Positions 39,315-49,749 of a DNA stretch of 64,000 bases are shown piece by piece (position 1 is the stretch's first letter; each line of letters starts with the position of its first letter). A program made the translations under genes and the position numbers. The stretch lies in the NCBI GenBank assembly GCA_001899315.1, contig MOYA01000001.1, positions 495,071 through 559,070 of the forward strand, read 5' to 3'. Origin of the DNA: Candidatus Obscuribacter phosphatis. GTDB taxonomy: Bacteria > Cyanobacteriota > Vampirovibrionia > Obscuribacterales > Obscuribacteraceae. A model generated the notes under the pieces. The model was given only the letters and a program-made list of their open reading frames with translations, made no database searches and was not told the DNA's origin.

Positions 39315-39917
39315 TTAGAGAGAGAAACTGCCGTGCATTTCTTCTCCCATCAAGACTAGATCGGCTAGTTCGCGCATTGGCTCGACATAGCGGCTATATG
39401 ATTCTTCCACCTGCAGGCTGTGTCTGATTGTATCGAGGGTGGAGCGCCCTCTCTCGACGTCGCGTCTGAGACGGCGGGCCATGCGCTGGTCTATCGGGGT
39501 ATCGATGAAAATTTTCAGTGTGGCCAGCTCTCTTAAGGGTGAATGAAAGGCAAATATTCCTTCCACTACCACAATTGAACGATCCGGCGGTGGTACTATG
39601 CGCTCGCCCACTCTTTTGCAAGAACGCATGTCATAAACCGGTATGTTCACTGCCGCACCCTTAGAGAGCGCCAGACAGGCTCTGGCGCATTCTTCCAGGT
39701 CGACAGTGGAGGGATGGTCAAAATCTATGGTGCCGTCTTCCTTGGGCACTAAATCGGAAAGGTCTTTGTAAAAATGGTCGGTGGAAAGTATCGAGGCGCC
39801 GATGAATTTTTTAGCCAAGGTAGACTTTCCCGAGCCTGAGCCGCCGCATATGGCGATAATTTGACTGATTCGTTTGCCGGCAGCCATGGTTGAGCTTACG
39901 ACCTCTGCAGTTACCAT
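39315..39917 (-). CDS. udk: Uridine kinase-like P-loop kinase
   Basis: 200 residues with Walker A GGSGSGKST, the substrate region STDHFYKD and FDHPSTVD, then IPVYDMRSCKR and VVVEGIFAF, all hallmarks of the uridine/cytidine kinase family. The lid has the paired-arginine segment RMARRLRRDVERGR. It phosphorylates uridine or cytidine in pyrimidine salvage, or a related nucleoside. Starts at ATG 39917; an internal ATG (residue 11) is possible. First gene of the minus-strand unit, divergent from the large histidine kinase with 51 bases between. Confidence 0.85.
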   Translation of the reverse strand: MVTAEVVSSTMAAGKRISQIIAICGGSGSGKSTLAKKFIGASILSTDHFYKDLSDLVPKEDGTIDFDHPSTVDLEECARACLALSKGAAVNIPVYDMRSCKRVGERIVPPPDRSIVVVEGIFAFHSPLRELATLKIFIDTPIDQRMARRLRRDVERGRSTLDTIRHSLQVEESYSRYVEPMRELADLVLMGEEMHGSFSL

Positions 39918-39968
39918 CTATACTTATGAAAGTGAGAGCATTGTACTCCTTTCAAATCAGGAATTTCC

Positions 39969-42900
39969 TTGACCGAAAATTTAAGTGAAATGAAAGACCG
40001 GGGCGTGGGCGGCTATACCGAACATGTCGAACTGGTCTTTCAAGAGCTGATTAATTCGGTTGAAGCCATTATTTGGGAAGCTGATTTCAAGACCTCCCGC
40101 ATAACTTATGTCTCGCAATATGTGCAAGACCTTCTTGGCTACCCGGCGGAACGTTGGTATAACGATCCAGGCTTATTTCCATCCATAGTGCATCCCGATG
40201 ATTTGGAGCTGATTTCAAGAGCTAAAGCTTCTGTCACTCCGCACAATTCCAGATATCACGTTTCTTACCGGGTCTTCAAAGCTAGCGGCGAAGTGGTGTA
40301 TCTCTTGGATCGCGTTTCGGTGCAGTTTCAGGGTGATGAGCCGGTTGTTTTGCGGGGTATTAGTACCGATGTCAGCGAAAGAGTAAGAGTCGAAGAAGCT
40401 CTGGCTTTGTCTGTTGAGGTCACCAGAGCCGCCTCTGAAATGGACAGTGCCTTGGCCATTGCTCAGAGTTGTTTGACAAGAATATACGACCTGCTCAAGC
40501 TTGATTATGGTAGGGTCTGGTTCGTAGACAAAGAAAAGTCCAGTCTCGAAAATGGTCTTAAGCCTGTTTCTCATTTCAGCAGGTTGGCTGGTCAGGGCGC
40601 CGAAGATCCCGATGCCCGTTCGGTCAATCTCGTCGACAGTGCCGCTCGTTCGGGGGCGGCTGTCTTTACCAAGCTAGAAGGCCGCTTCAAATCCGGCTTT
40701 GCTTTTCCGGTCTGTATTTCAGGCGAACTCTTTTGTGTCTTCGAGTTTCTCAGTTGCTATCTCTTTTTGCCCAATCAGTTTTTGCTTAAGGCATTGGAAG
40801 AAATCTCCGCCCATCTGGCTGTGGTTTTTGCCAAAAGAGCCGGTCAAGAACAGTTGCGTATTCAGAAAGAACACGAAAAAATTATTCTCGACTCTATGCC
40901 GGTTATGGTCTGGTTTAAAGATGCCCATGGTCGAATTTTGCGGGTCAATAAGTCGGGTGCCGCCATCAGAGGTATGGAACCACACCAGATGGCGGGCAAA
41001 ACCGATTGGGAACTTTATCCGGATGAAGCCGATGAATATTATGCCGACGACCTGGAAGTGATTAGTTCTGGACGTCCTAAATTAGGCATTGTCGAACAGC
41101 ATCTGCGCGGGGACGGCACAAAAACTTGGGTGTCGACCGATAAGATTCCTTACCGAGATCACACCGGTGAGGTGCGCGGCGTAATTGTTTTTGCCAGCGA
41201 TATCTCAAAGCTAAAGGAAGCGGAAGAGGAATTGCTGGCCATTAGGCAAGACCTGGAAAGCAAGGTGGCTGAGCGCACCAAGGAACTGGAAGAAGCCAAT
41301 ATTTATTTTGCCCTCAGTCGTGACCTGCTCTGTATTGCCACCAAGGATGGTTACTTTCGCAGGCTTAATCCTTCTTGGCAGCAAAAGCTCGGCTATAGTT
41401 TGGAAGACTTGATGGAAAGACCGTTTCTTTCTTTAGTGCATCCCGACGACCGCGAAAGTAGTCGGGCCGCCCTGGCTCATTTGCAAGAAGGCGGCTATAT
41501 TCGTAATTTCGAGAATCGTTATTTGCGCAAAGACGGTTCGATATGCTGGTTTTTGTGGAGTGCCAGTGCCCCTGCCGACAGCGAGCTTATTTATGCTGTC
41601 GCCTATGACATAACAGATCGCAAAGAAGCAGAAAGAGAACTGCATGAGATCAGCGTCGCTCTCAAGAACGCTGTTGAAGGTATTGCCAAGATCGATGTCG
41701 AAGATTGCATGGTTAGCGTCAATGAAGCCTATGGCGCCTTGCATGATGTTGATTCAACTAGTTTAATCGGTCGTTGCATCACCGAATTCATAGCCCCTGA
41801 CTGTCTTGAGAAATGGGCTAATTGCCGTGCTTCGATGTTGCAATCGGGAAAATCTGTGGTCGAGTTGACCGGCTTGAAAGAAGGTGGTGAAACCTTCCAT
41901 CAGGAAGTCACTCTGGTCAGGGTCGATTCAGATAGCGGCCAGTTTTGCGGCTATTATGTCTTCAACAAAGACATCACTGCGCGAACCGATGCCGAGCTGT
42001 CCTTGCGTCAGAGCGAAGCGCGCTTTCACCATTTGGCCAGTCATGTGCCGGGCGGCATCTATCAGTATGTCAGGCGTGAAGACGGCAGTTTCTACTTTCC
42101 CTATGTCAGTCCGGGTTGCGGTGCCATCATCGGCCGCGATCCAGCAGAGTTGATGAAGAATCCGGATCTGCTTTTTTCGATCTTGCATCCCGAAGATGTG
42201 CCACTACTCAATCAAGCCATAGTCGGTACTCTCTCTTCTAATCGCAGCGTCACCTTTGAAGGGCGTATTATTAATGGTCGTGAACTGCGTTGGGTACATT
42301 GTGAGTCTACGCCTGAGACTCTGGCAAACGGCGATATTATTTTCAATGGACTAATTACCGATATTACAGATAAGAAGCTTTCAGAAGAGAAGATTCGCAA
42401 ACTAAACGAAGATCTCTCTGAGCGGGTGAACCGTTTGGCGGCAGTCAATAAAGAATTAGAATCCCTGACTCGCAAACTTGAATTGGCTTATGACGCAGCT
42501 ATGGAAGCTTCTAAAGTGAAGTCTGAGTTTGTCGCCAATATTTCGCACGAAATTCGCACACCTATTTCTGCCGTTATTGGTATGTCCGAGCTTTTGCTCG
42601 ATTCCAGTCTCAGTGATGAACAAAGGCAATACGGCATAATGGTCCGTGATTCGGCGCAGTCGCTGCTCACCATCATCAACGATATCCTTGATTTCTCTAA
42701 GATGGAAGCCGGCCATCTGGAGTTGGAAGTGAATGAGATCAATCTGCTTAGTCTGGTGGAAGACAGTGTCGAATTGCTTGCTCATGCCGCCAGGAAGAAA
42801 GGTCTTTCGTTGACAACTATTGTCTCTCCCGACCTGCCTGGTTTGGTGCTGGGTGATGCCGTTAGAATCAGGCAGATCTTGCTTAACCTGACCAGTAATG

Positions 42901-44834
42901 CCGTCAAGTTTACAGCCAGCGGTAGAGTGCTCATCAGTGTTTCTAGTTCTCCCGAAAATCAAGACTTAATTCGTTTCACCGTATCTGATACCGGAATTGG
43001 TTTATCGGCAGCGACGCGCTATAAACTCTTCAATCCCTTCTTTCAGGCCGATGGTTCCACAACCCGCAACTATGGCGGCACGGGCTTGGGTCTATCTATT
43101 TGCAAACTCTTGGTTGAACTGATGGGCGGCAGCATCGATTTTTACAGTGAAGAAGATAAAGGCACTAAGTTTTGGTTCGATTTGCCTTTGCCGATTTGTG
43201 CCGGTTCAGATTCAGTAGGCGAACTATTGGCTTGCGCCGTCAAAGAGCGCGGCATTCTTTTGCAAGACAAAGCCGCTCACTCGTCGAGCGTTCTATTGGC
43301 TGGATATTTCGCTGAAACACTTTTGAGTCTGAGCGACAATCTCAAAGTAATTGCGCCGTCGCTTCAAACTGTCGAGTGTTTGCTTGATGATGCGGCCGGC
43401 ATTGCGGAACAAGAAATCGCCGGCGTCGAGACTTTGATTTTGGATGTTTCCTCTAGGCGAGATAATGCCGCCGCCTCTATTGCCAATACTGAGCGCGGTG
43501 CCCTAAAAGAGGTTGTCGGTGAAGCGATTTTGGAAGAGTTTTGTGCTTCGCTTGAGCAAAACTGCAAAGGCGTCTTCAGCAAGCTCAAGCAAGTCTTCCT
43601 TTTGCTTCCTTTAGAGTTACAGGTAGAATTGCAAGTAGAGGCGCAAGGTGCCGGGCCGATTGAGAAAAGAATGAGGCAGGCGGTGCGCAATTGTCTCAGC
43701 TCTTCGGCAGAAGAGAAACTGCCGACCTTTCATTTGCTTTCTAAGCCGACCAGGCTTTTTGACTTTTCTGAGTCTTTACTGACTGTTCTAAACAGACAGG
43801 GGGTTGGTGCAGCGCCTGCGGGCGAGGGCGAAGTTTTCGATAGTGACAGTGGCTCTGACAGAGCCTCTAACAGCCTGAAAGGGCAAGCCATTGCCGCTAG
43901 CCCATTGGCAAAGCCGGTTTTGCTTGGCTCTGCTCAAAATAACGCCCAAGAAAATAAGCCTCAGTTATTGGCGACAAAAGAAGAATTAGTGCTTATCGCC
44001 GAAGATAATCCGGTCATGCAGGAGCTTGCCCTCAGGCAGCTTATGCGTCTTGGTTATCGCGCCGATCTGGTCAAAAATGGTAGACAGGCTGTGGAGGCGC
44101 TTTCACAAAGGCAATATGCCCTTGTTCTTATGGATTGTCAGATGCCCGAAATGGACGGCTACGAAGCCACTCTTTTGATTCGGCGGCAAGAAAAAGGGGA
44201 ACGGCATGTGCCGATTGTAGCTATGACTGCCTCGGCCATGAAAGGCGACAGGGAGAACTGTCTTGCTTCCGGTATGGACGACTATCTTTCTAAGCCGGTT
44301 TCACAGAATGACTTGATCAGAGTCTTGAACAAATGGGTGAATAAATCCGATGCTGAAAGTGAAGGATCTGGTTTGCTTAGCCCCAGTTCTGAGAAAGAAG
44401 CCAGCTTAGGACCTGGTCTAGCTCAATATAAAAAAGAGCCTCAGGCTACAGCAGAGCAACAAGCTAAGCTTTTGTCAGCCGCCCCTCAATCTGTGTCGGA
44501 TATGCCTTTGGACGTCAAAGAGCTATCTGTTCTCTACGGCGAAGAGGACATGCCTAGATTAGTGAAGAGTTTTTTAGAAGAGTGCGAGACTTTGCTCAGA
44601 GACTTGGGAGAAGCCATCGCTCGGGTCAATTCGGAAGAAATCAGCAGGCAGGCGCATCAGCTAAAGGGCCTGGCGGTTGTCATGACAGCCTTTGATCTTT
44701 CGCAAGCTGCTTTGGCGCTGGAGCGCTCTGCCGGCAAGCACAGCGAAGAAATCTTGCCACTCTTTCGCTGCTTGCAAGAAGAGTTTGTCAGGGTGAAAGA
44801 CTATCTCTTTCAAGGTAGTGTCGAGGGCTTATAG
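39969..44834 (+). CDS. Hybrid sensor histidine kinase: five PAS, GAF, kinase, receiver, HPt
   Basis: 1621 residues, no membrane helix. In order: PAS (about 20-130), GAF-like (135-295), PAS (305-415), coiled coil, PAS (440-550), PAS (560-675), PAS (690-810), coiled coil, HisKA with phospho-accepting H860 (ANISHEIRTP), HATPase_c (about 965-1080: N-box NLTSNAVKFT, GTGLGLSI), a receiver-like region lacking clear acidic residues (about 1090-1290), a true receiver with D1389 (LVLMDCQMPEMDGYEA) and an HPt domain (about 1510-1610; HQLKGLAVV carries the His). The full His-Asp-His chain is in one protein, so it should pass phosphate to a separate regulator. TTG start with AGGAA 6 bases upstream. No cognate regulator is adjacent. 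Confidence 0.93.
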   Translation: MTENLSEMKDRGVGGYTEHVELVFQELINSVEAIIWEADFKTSRITYVSQYVQDLLGYPAERWYNDPGLFPSIVHPDDLELISRAKASVTPHNSRYHVSYRVFKASGEVVYLLDRVSVQFQGDEPVVLRGISTDVSERVRVEEALALSVEVTRAASEMDSALAIAQSCLTRIYDLLKLDYGRVWFVDKEKSSLENGLKPVSHFSRLAGQGAEDPDARSVNLVDSAARSGAAVFTKLEGRFKSGFAFPVCISGELFCVFEFLSCYLFLPNQFLLKALEEISAHLAVVFAKRAGQEQLRIQKEHEKIILDSMPVMVWFKDAHGRILRVNKSGAAIRGMEPHQMAGKTDWELYPDEADEYYADDLEVISSGRPKLGIVEQHLRGDGTKTWVSTDKIPYRDHTGEVRGVIVFASDISKLKEAEEELLAIRQDLESKVAERTKELEEANIYFALSRDLLCIATKDGYFRRLNPSWQQKLGYSLEDLMERPFLSLVHPDDRESSRAALAHLQEGGYIRNFENRYLRKDGSICWFLWSASAPADSELIYAVAYDITDRKEAERELHEISVALKNAVEGIAKIDVEDCMVSVNEAYGALHDVDSTSLIGRCITEFIAPDCLEKWANCRASMLQSGKSVVELTGLKEGGETFHQEVTLVRVDSDSGQFCGYYVFNKDITARTDAELSLRQSEARFHHLASHVPGGIYQYVRREDGSFYFPYVSPGCGAIIGRDPAELMKNPDLLFSILHPEDVPLLNQAIVGTLSSNRSVTFEGRIINGRELRWVHCESTPETLANGDIIFNGLITDITDKKLSEEKIRKLNEDLSERVNRLAAVNKELESLTRKLELAYDAAMEASKVKSEFVANISHEIRTPISAVIGMSELLLDSSLSDEQRQYGIMVRDSAQSLLTIINDILDFSKMEAGHLELEVNEINLLSLVEDSVELLAHAARKKGLSLTTIVSPDLPGLVLGDAVRIRQILLNLTSNAVKFTASGRVLISVSSSPENQDLIRFTVSDTGIGLSAATRYKLFNPFFQADGSTTRNYGGTGLGLSICKLLVELMGGSIDFYSEEDKGTKFWFDLPLPICAGSDSVGELLACAVKERGILLQDKAAHSSSVLLAGYFAETLLSLSDNLKVIAPSLQTVECLLDDAAGIAEQEIAGVETLILDVSSRRDNAAASIANTERGALKEVVGEAILEEFCASLEQNCKGVFSKLKQVFLLLPLELQVELQVEAQGAGPIEKRMRQAVRNCLSSSAEEKLPTFHLLSKPTRLFDFSESLLTVLNRQGVGAAPAGEGEVFDSDSGSDRASNSLKGQAIAASPLAKPVLLGSAQNNAQENKPQLLATKEELVLIAEDNPVMQELALRQLMRLGYRADLVKNGRQAVEALSQRQYALVLMDCQMPEMDGYEATLLIRRQEKGERHVPIVAMTASAMKGDRENCLASGMDDYLSKPVSQNDLIRVLNKWVNKSDAESEGSGLLSPSSEKEASLGPGLAQYKKEPQATAEQQAKLLSAAPQSVSDMPLDVKELSVLYGEEDMPRLVKSFLEECETLLRDLGEAIARVNSEEISRQAHQLKGLAVVMTAFDLSQAALALERSAGKHSEEILPLFRCLQEEFVRVKDYLFQGSVEGL

Positions 44835-44840
44835 CTTATA
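44827..44840. repeat. 7-bp tandem duplication at the kinase stop codon
   Basis: GCTTATA occurs twice in a row. The stop TAG (44832-44834) spans the junction, and the second copy creates a TAA in another frame. Confidence 0.8.
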
Positions 44841-44872
44841 ATCGAGTCTGTCGAATTTTCTGGAAAGTCCCT

Positions 44873-47404
44873 TTGTTTAGACTCATCTCACTTTTCCTCG
44901 TCGTTGTCTTGTTATTGCCGGTCGGGCTTTTGCTTTTAGCCCAGACTCGTCTGCCCATAATGGATGGAGTGCTCAATCTCTCCGAACTCTCGCGGGGGGC
45001 TGCAGTCAAGTTTGATGACCACCAGGTGCCCTATATTGAGGCTGCCAACGAGCTTGATTTGTACCGGGTGCAAGGCTATGTCACCGCTGCCCAACGTCTA
45101 TTTCAAATGGATATGTCGAGGCGCACCGCCCTTGGTGAGCTATCTGAAATCTACGGCGCTCAAACTCTGGTGCAAGACAAGCTCATGCGCACTATCGGCT
45201 TGAACCGAGCTTGTGCGGCCGAACTAAAGGGTCTACCGAAAGATACTCTCACTGCCTTGGAAAGTTATGCTCAGGGTGTCAATGCCTTCATCGAAGGCAA
45301 TAAAGACAAGCTGCCCATGGAATATTTTCTACTCGGCGTCAGTCCTCGTCCCTGGACGCCCCTCGATACATTGGCGATTCTCAAATATTCGCAGTATGAA
45401 CAAGATGAGTCTTGGCGTCTAGATGACTTGCGGCAAAGGGTGCTCGACAAAGGCGGCAACGCGCTGGCTTCCAAAATGTTCGAGCGACCTTTTTCTGCAC
45501 CGCCGGCGGTGGGCTTCCAGCTTGACTCTTCCGCCAAGCTCAATCTGCTTTCTTGCGGAAGTGCTGCTGCGACAAGCACAGGCAGCAGCGGTTGGATTGT
45601 CTCTAAAGACCTCTCCGACACCCGAGGCGGCTTGCTTGTTCTAGACAAGCACCATCGATTTTCCGCGCCTTGCGACTATTTTCTAATTAGCCTCCGTTCG
45701 CCATCTTCGCATCTAGCCGGGGCAAGTATTCCCGGTGTACCTGGCGTCATGCACGGGCGCAATGAAAAGGTCGGCTTTGGTCTCTTAGCCTATAAAGTCG
45801 ATGTGCAAGATCTTTTTCTAGAGCAGTTCTCCAATCAATTTCCCGGTAAGTATAAAACCCCTACCGGCTGGGACACCGCCCAGGAGATTGTGGAAGAAAT
45901 TCCGGTTCGTTTTTCCGATAAGCTTTTCTTCTCTTCTAAACTCTTACACAAGGTGAATGTCACCAGACATGGTCCGCTGCTTTATCAAAGTGAAGACTCA
46001 GGGGTCAGTCTGGCTTGGGTCGGCTTAAATCAAGCTCAAAGTCAAGTTCAAAATCAAGCTCAGAGTCAAGTTCAAAGTCAAGCGCAGGGCACCCAGAGAG
46101 ATAAGGCTAAAGGTGACTCTGACAAGAAAAACAAAGAAGGGCAAGGCAAAGAGACTAAACAAATTGCCGGTAAGACTTATATAGAGGCAGTTCTAGACCT
46201 CAATAAAGCCGTTGATTTCAAGTCGGCGGAAGAAGCCATCTCTACTTATTATGGTTCTCCCTTTAGTGTTTTGTTGGTTGATAAGTCAGGCAATTGCGCT
46301 TATCAGCAAGCTGGAACCATTCCACTGCGGGCCAAAGATGCTGCTTTCGGCGCCCATGAAGGCTGCTTGCTCGCCCCCGGTTGGACCGGCGGGGCCGATT
46401 GGACCTCTTATATGAACTTCAAAGACTTGATGAAAGTAATGAATCCCGCCGGTGGATATTTCGTCGCTAATTTCCAAGACTTTAAGCCCGAGATGCCGCT
46501 CAATACCAATCTCTACAGAGGGCAGAGAATCGCTTCTATTTTGCAGGCTTTCAAAGGCGGTGTCGCCAACCGACCGGGTTTGCCTGAAATGGCTGTTTTG
46601 CAGGGTGATTGCCAGGCGCCTCTGGTCACTTTGGTGCGCTCTACTATTCATGAGGCAATGGATAAATCTGAGCTTATCGATACTTATCAGATTGCTGCTT
46701 TGTCTGCTCTAGATAAATGGGACGGTTCACTTTCGGAAAATAGCGCCGGTGCTGCTGTTTATGAATGCTTCTTGCGCACTGTTCTGCGCCGCGTCTTGGT
46801 ACCTCGTCTGGGCAATATGACCTTCGAATATATTGAGCGTTATCCGAGCTGGACTAAGTTTGTTGAGTCGGTCTTGAAAGAAAAGTCGACTGCCTGGTTG
46901 CCGTCTGAAGAGCGAACTTTCAAAAATTTCGTCATTACTTCTTTTGGTCAGGCTGTGAAAGAATTGCGTTTGAGCAGCGGCTCAGATGAGGCTTCTCGCT
47001 GGAAGTGGGGCGATTTGCATAAGGGCGACTTCCCGCATTTTGTGCAGACTGTTTATCCGGGCGTAAGCGATTTCTTAGCGCCGCTTCTTTCGATAAGCGC
47101 AGTCAAGTTAGCCGGTGACCAAGATACAGTTAATACTACTGATGGTGCGGCAGCTTCTATTGCCACTGCCAAGCGCTCGCAGTTCGTCTCTGATAGTGGT
47201 TCTACAATGCGCATGCTCATCGACATGAGTGACGATGAGAAGTTCTACCAAACCCTTATTCTCGGGCAGGGCGGCCAGATGACTTCCAATCATCGCTTTG
47301 ATTTGCTGCCGATCTGGCTCTCATTGAGACCCTACCCTCTAGCCTTCTCACCGGCTTCCGAGTCTAAAATATGTCAGCACCGCCTCCTTTTCACAGATCG
47401 CTAA
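44873..47404 (+). CDS. Penicillin acylase family (S45) N-terminal-nucleophile hydrolase, exported
   Basis: 843 residues with a signal peptide or anchor (residues 3-22). The S45 layout is clear: an alpha-chain region with IEAANELDLYRVQGYVTAAQRLFQMD-type helices, then the autoprocessing site before S238 (TGS-SGW; the serine aligns with Ser-B1 of penicillin G acylase SNMW), then the beta chain with DKHHRF and MHGRNEKVGFG. It cuts amide bonds; likely natural substrates are acyl-homoserine lactones or other N-acyl compounds rather than penicillin. A glutamine-rich insert of 12-bp DNA repeats (46028-46087) and a lysine-rich stretch interrupt the beta chain near 385-430. TTG start with GGAAAG upstream. 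Overlaps the next gene by 34 bases. Confidence 0.9.
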   Translation: MFRLISLFLVVVLLLPVGLLLLAQTRLPIMDGVLNLSELSRGAAVKFDDHQVPYIEAANELDLYRVQGYVTAAQRLFQMDMSRRTALGELSEIYGAQTLVQDKLMRTIGLNRACAAELKGLPKDTLTALESYAQGVNAFIEGNKDKLPMEYFLLGVSPRPWTPLDTLAILKYSQYEQDESWRLDDLRQRVLDKGGNALASKMFERPFSAPPAVGFQLDSSAKLNLLSCGSAAATSTGSSGWIVSKDLSDTRGGLLVLDKHHRFSAPCDYFLISLRSPSSHLAGASIPGVPGVMHGRNEKVGFGLLAYKVDVQDLFLEQFSNQFPGKYKTPTGWDTAQEIVEEIPVRFSDKLFFSSKLLHKVNVTRHGPLLYQSEDSGVSLAWVGLNQAQSQVQNQAQSQVQSQAQGTQRDKAKGDSDKKNKEGQGKETKQIAGKTYIEAVLDLNKAVDFKSAEEAISTYYGSPFSVLLVDKSGNCAYQQAGTIPLRAKDAAFGAHEGCLLAPGWTGGADWTSYMNFKDLMKVMNPAGGYFVANFQDFKPEMPLNTNLYRGQRIASILQAFKGGVANRPGLPEMAVLQGDCQAPLVTLVRSTIHEAMDKSELIDTYQIAALSALDKWDGSLSENSAGAAVYECFLRTVLRRVLVPRLGNMTFEYIERYPSWTKFVESVLKEKSTAWLPSEERTFKNFVITSFGQAVKELRLSSGSDEASRWKWGDLHKGDFPHFVQTVYPGVSDFLAPLLSISAVKLAGDQDTVNTTDGAAASIATAKRSQFVSDSGSTMRMLIDMSDDEKFYQTLILGQGGQMTSNHRFDLLPIWLSLRPYPLAFSPASESKICQHRLLFTDR
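46028..46087 (+). repeat. Five in-frame 12-bp repeats in the acylase gene
   Basis: Five units of the form A(A/G)TCAAG(C/T)TCA(A/G), the last slightly changed, encode a (N/S)QAQ-(S)QVQ series. The insert is absent from the usual S45 fold and probably forms a surface loop. Confidence 0.9.
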
Positions 47405-49749
47405 GGGTCTCTCTTGCCCTTTCGCTCATTGCCATGGTGGGCGGCATAACTGAGGCATGGGCCCAGGCTGCCGTGGAATCGCCGATGCGGGGCTTGGGTG
47501 ATTCGGGTAATAGCTATCGCACCATGAGCACGATCAAGCTCAATGAAGAAGCCAGTCGCAATATAAATGCGCCTGGACCGGGCGGCACTTTTCCCACTTT
47601 CAATCTTAACCTAACGGCTCTGCAGCCCCTTTCGCTTGCTTTGAAGGTGACCGGTCTTACTGCCGAGCAGGTCAAGCTTTTGTCTTATTACCATATGCTC
47701 TGCTTAAGCGGCTGCCAGAGCGAGACTGGTGTATTGAGCGATAGGTTCTATCAAGTCTATAAAAGAAATCGTCTGAGCGGCAAAAGCAATTTTGTCACTG
47801 CCGATGTGATTTTGCATGGCTATTTTACCTATATAAACACCCTCACACTCAAGGTTGTGGAAGATCAACTTGCGGCAGAGCTGTTGCAGTTTTTGCGCGA
47901 CCTGAAAGATGCCTGTGTCAGTGATTATCGAATTTGCGACATAGCCGATATAAAAGACGATATTCAACGCAACCTGGCCTACATATTAGTGGCAATCAAG
48001 CTAATCAGTCCGGCAGAAAATCTTCCCGATTATGGCGGCGCCAGTGACCTTATGGAAGCCGAACTGATTTTGATCAAGAAAGAAGAGAAAGGGCGTTCGC
48101 CTATTTTTAACCGCGAACTCGACTATTCTCTCTTTAAGCCCTTGGGCTTTTACAATCAGTCGGGGCGTGCCCGCGCCTTTTATAGTGCTTATGCTTGGCT
48201 TTCTAAGCAGAGTTTTTCGCTTTCAGATCTGACGCTCAATACCCAGGGCGGTGGCGGCAATTCATTTCGCCGGGCGGTCCTGCTCTTTCGCGCTTTGGAA
48301 GTATACAAAGACAAAAGCGGCAATGCTCTCACGGTCAGATGGAAGCGCATAAACGATTTAGTTGGTGCAGTAAGTCAGGGACAGCTCAGCCGCGAGCCGA
48401 CGATTTATCCAGATAATATGCGCGGGCTTTATGATGGTGGCAAAGTAGAGTTCAAAGAACTCTTCAACAGTCTTGCTCAGCCCTTGTCTCGGGCGCGTCT
48501 GCTTATTGCGGTGAAGAAACTGAAGCCGCAAGGCTTGGATAATATTTCAATTTTCAATATGAATCAGCCTAAGAAAGACGAGGATAACTCGCCTGTATTT
48601 CGGCTATTCTCGCAGTTAAGCCCGGTGGAGCTGGATTTCCTCAGTGAGATGGCGCCTTTCTTTCAGGAAGAAGGTCAAGGCAAGGCAGTGACGCCGCTTG
48701 GTCTTCTCTTGCTTTTCGCCATGGGTAGCCCCCAGGCAAGTAACACACTTTCTGCCATGGCTGAGCAAATAGATAGTCGCACCCTGGCAGTTATGCCCGA
48801 GTTTGTGAAAGTGATGGGGCGGCGCACTTTAGCCTTGGATGCAAGCGGCAAAGAACCAGCTTTCCAAACCGAGAAGCGATGGGTCTTGTTGAGCGATTAT
48901 TTCAAGGTGCACAAGAAAGGCAGTCAAGCCTGTCTGCTTAGCCCAAGCTATATGCTGCAGAGACAGCTTAGTGCTTGCGGCGCCTTTGTCGATTCGCTCT
49001 CTACATATGAGAGCGTCAATACTAATGTAAGTGTCGCAGGCGCTGCGGTAAGTGAAGCTTCCGCTAACAGTTCTAATGCTAAATCTAATGCCGGATCTGG
49101 TGCTAATTCTGGTATCAGTGTTTCTGCTAATTCAAGTTCTAATTCAAGTTCTGTTTCAGCTTCTAATTCTAACTCTGGCGCAGTAGGCGCACCTACTCAA
49201 GCCCGTCCGCCGGCTTCGCCGCCCCGACCGATCAAGGTTTCCAATTTCCATTATTTAGAGCCATCTCCTGCACTTTACGGTCATATCTCAACTTATATAG
49301 ACGAGACTCTCAGGGAATTGAAAAGACTCTCGGCTTTGCCCCAAGATTTTGAAGTGAAAGGCGAAGATTTCAAAAGACTGTGCGAGCGTTTTGTCAAAAT
49401 CAGCGAGAAAGAGCTGGCTTCCGAACCTCTGCCTGTATCAGACTTTCGCTTGTTGGCGGCCATCGACCAGGTGCTTCCCGCTATTTGTGGACCGACACGA
49501 GCTTCCATTACTCTAAGAGGGGGTGGTAATGCCACTATTGGTGTCGGCGATCCGGCCAATTTATATGTTTTGTTCAATACCGACCAAGGTCCTTTTCTTA
49601 GTATAGGCGGGCTTTACACCTACTATGAAATTGGTGGAGGACCCTTCAAGAGCGAGCACTGGGCGCGCAAGTTGAGCTTCGGCTTCTTGCGTCCACCGGC
49701 TTTTTGTCAAAGTTTCAATGTTATGGAAGAGCGAGGCAAGACTGAATGA
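47371..49749 (+). CDS. DUF3160-like exported protein
   Basis: 792 residues with a signal peptide ending in TEAWAQ. The long middle region resembles DUF3160: FVTADVILHGYFTYINTL, a later YSLFKPLGFYNQSGRARAFYSAYAWL and a C-terminal LYVLFNTDQGPFLSIGGLYTYYE. The function of that family is unknown. A low-complexity Ser/Asn/Ala insert (about 550-620, SNAKSNAGSGANSG) interrupts it and shows DNA-level repeats of TCTAAT/AATTCA. The start overlaps the acylase gene by 34 bases, and the stop overlaps the next start (ATGA), so three exported proteins are made together. Confidence 0.78.
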   Translation: MSAPPPFHRSLRVSLALSLIAMVGGITEAWAQAAVESPMRGLGDSGNSYRTMSTIKLNEEASRNINAPGPGGTFPTFNLNLTALQPLSLALKVTGLTAEQVKLLSYYHMLCLSGCQSETGVLSDRFYQVYKRNRLSGKSNFVTADVILHGYFTYINTLTLKVVEDQLAAELLQFLRDLKDACVSDYRICDIADIKDDIQRNLAYILVAIKLISPAENLPDYGGASDLMEAELILIKKEEKGRSPIFNRELDYSLFKPLGFYNQSGRARAFYSAYAWLSKQSFSLSDLTLNTQGGGGNSFRRAVLLFRALEVYKDKSGNALTVRWKRINDLVGAVSQGQLSREPTIYPDNMRGLYDGGKVEFKELFNSLAQPLSRARLLIAVKKLKPQGLDNISIFNMNQPKKDEDNSPVFRLFSQLSPVELDFLSEMAPFFQEEGQGKAVTPLGLLLLFAMGSPQASNTLSAMAEQIDSRTLAVMPEFVKVMGRRTLALDASGKEPAFQTEKRWVLLSDYFKVHKKGSQACLLSPSYMLQRQLSACGAFVDSLSTYESVNTNVSVAGAAVSEASANSSNAKSNAGSGANSGISVSANSSSNSSSVSASNSNSGAVGAPTQARPPASPPRPIKVSNFHYLEPSPALYGHISTYIDETLRELKRLSALPQDFEVKGEDFKRLCERFVKISEKELASEPLPVSDFRLLAAIDQVLPAICGPTRASITLRGGGNATIGVGDPANLYVLFNTDQGPFLSIGGLYTYYEIGGGPFKSEHWARKLSFGFLRPPAFCQSFNVMEERGKTE

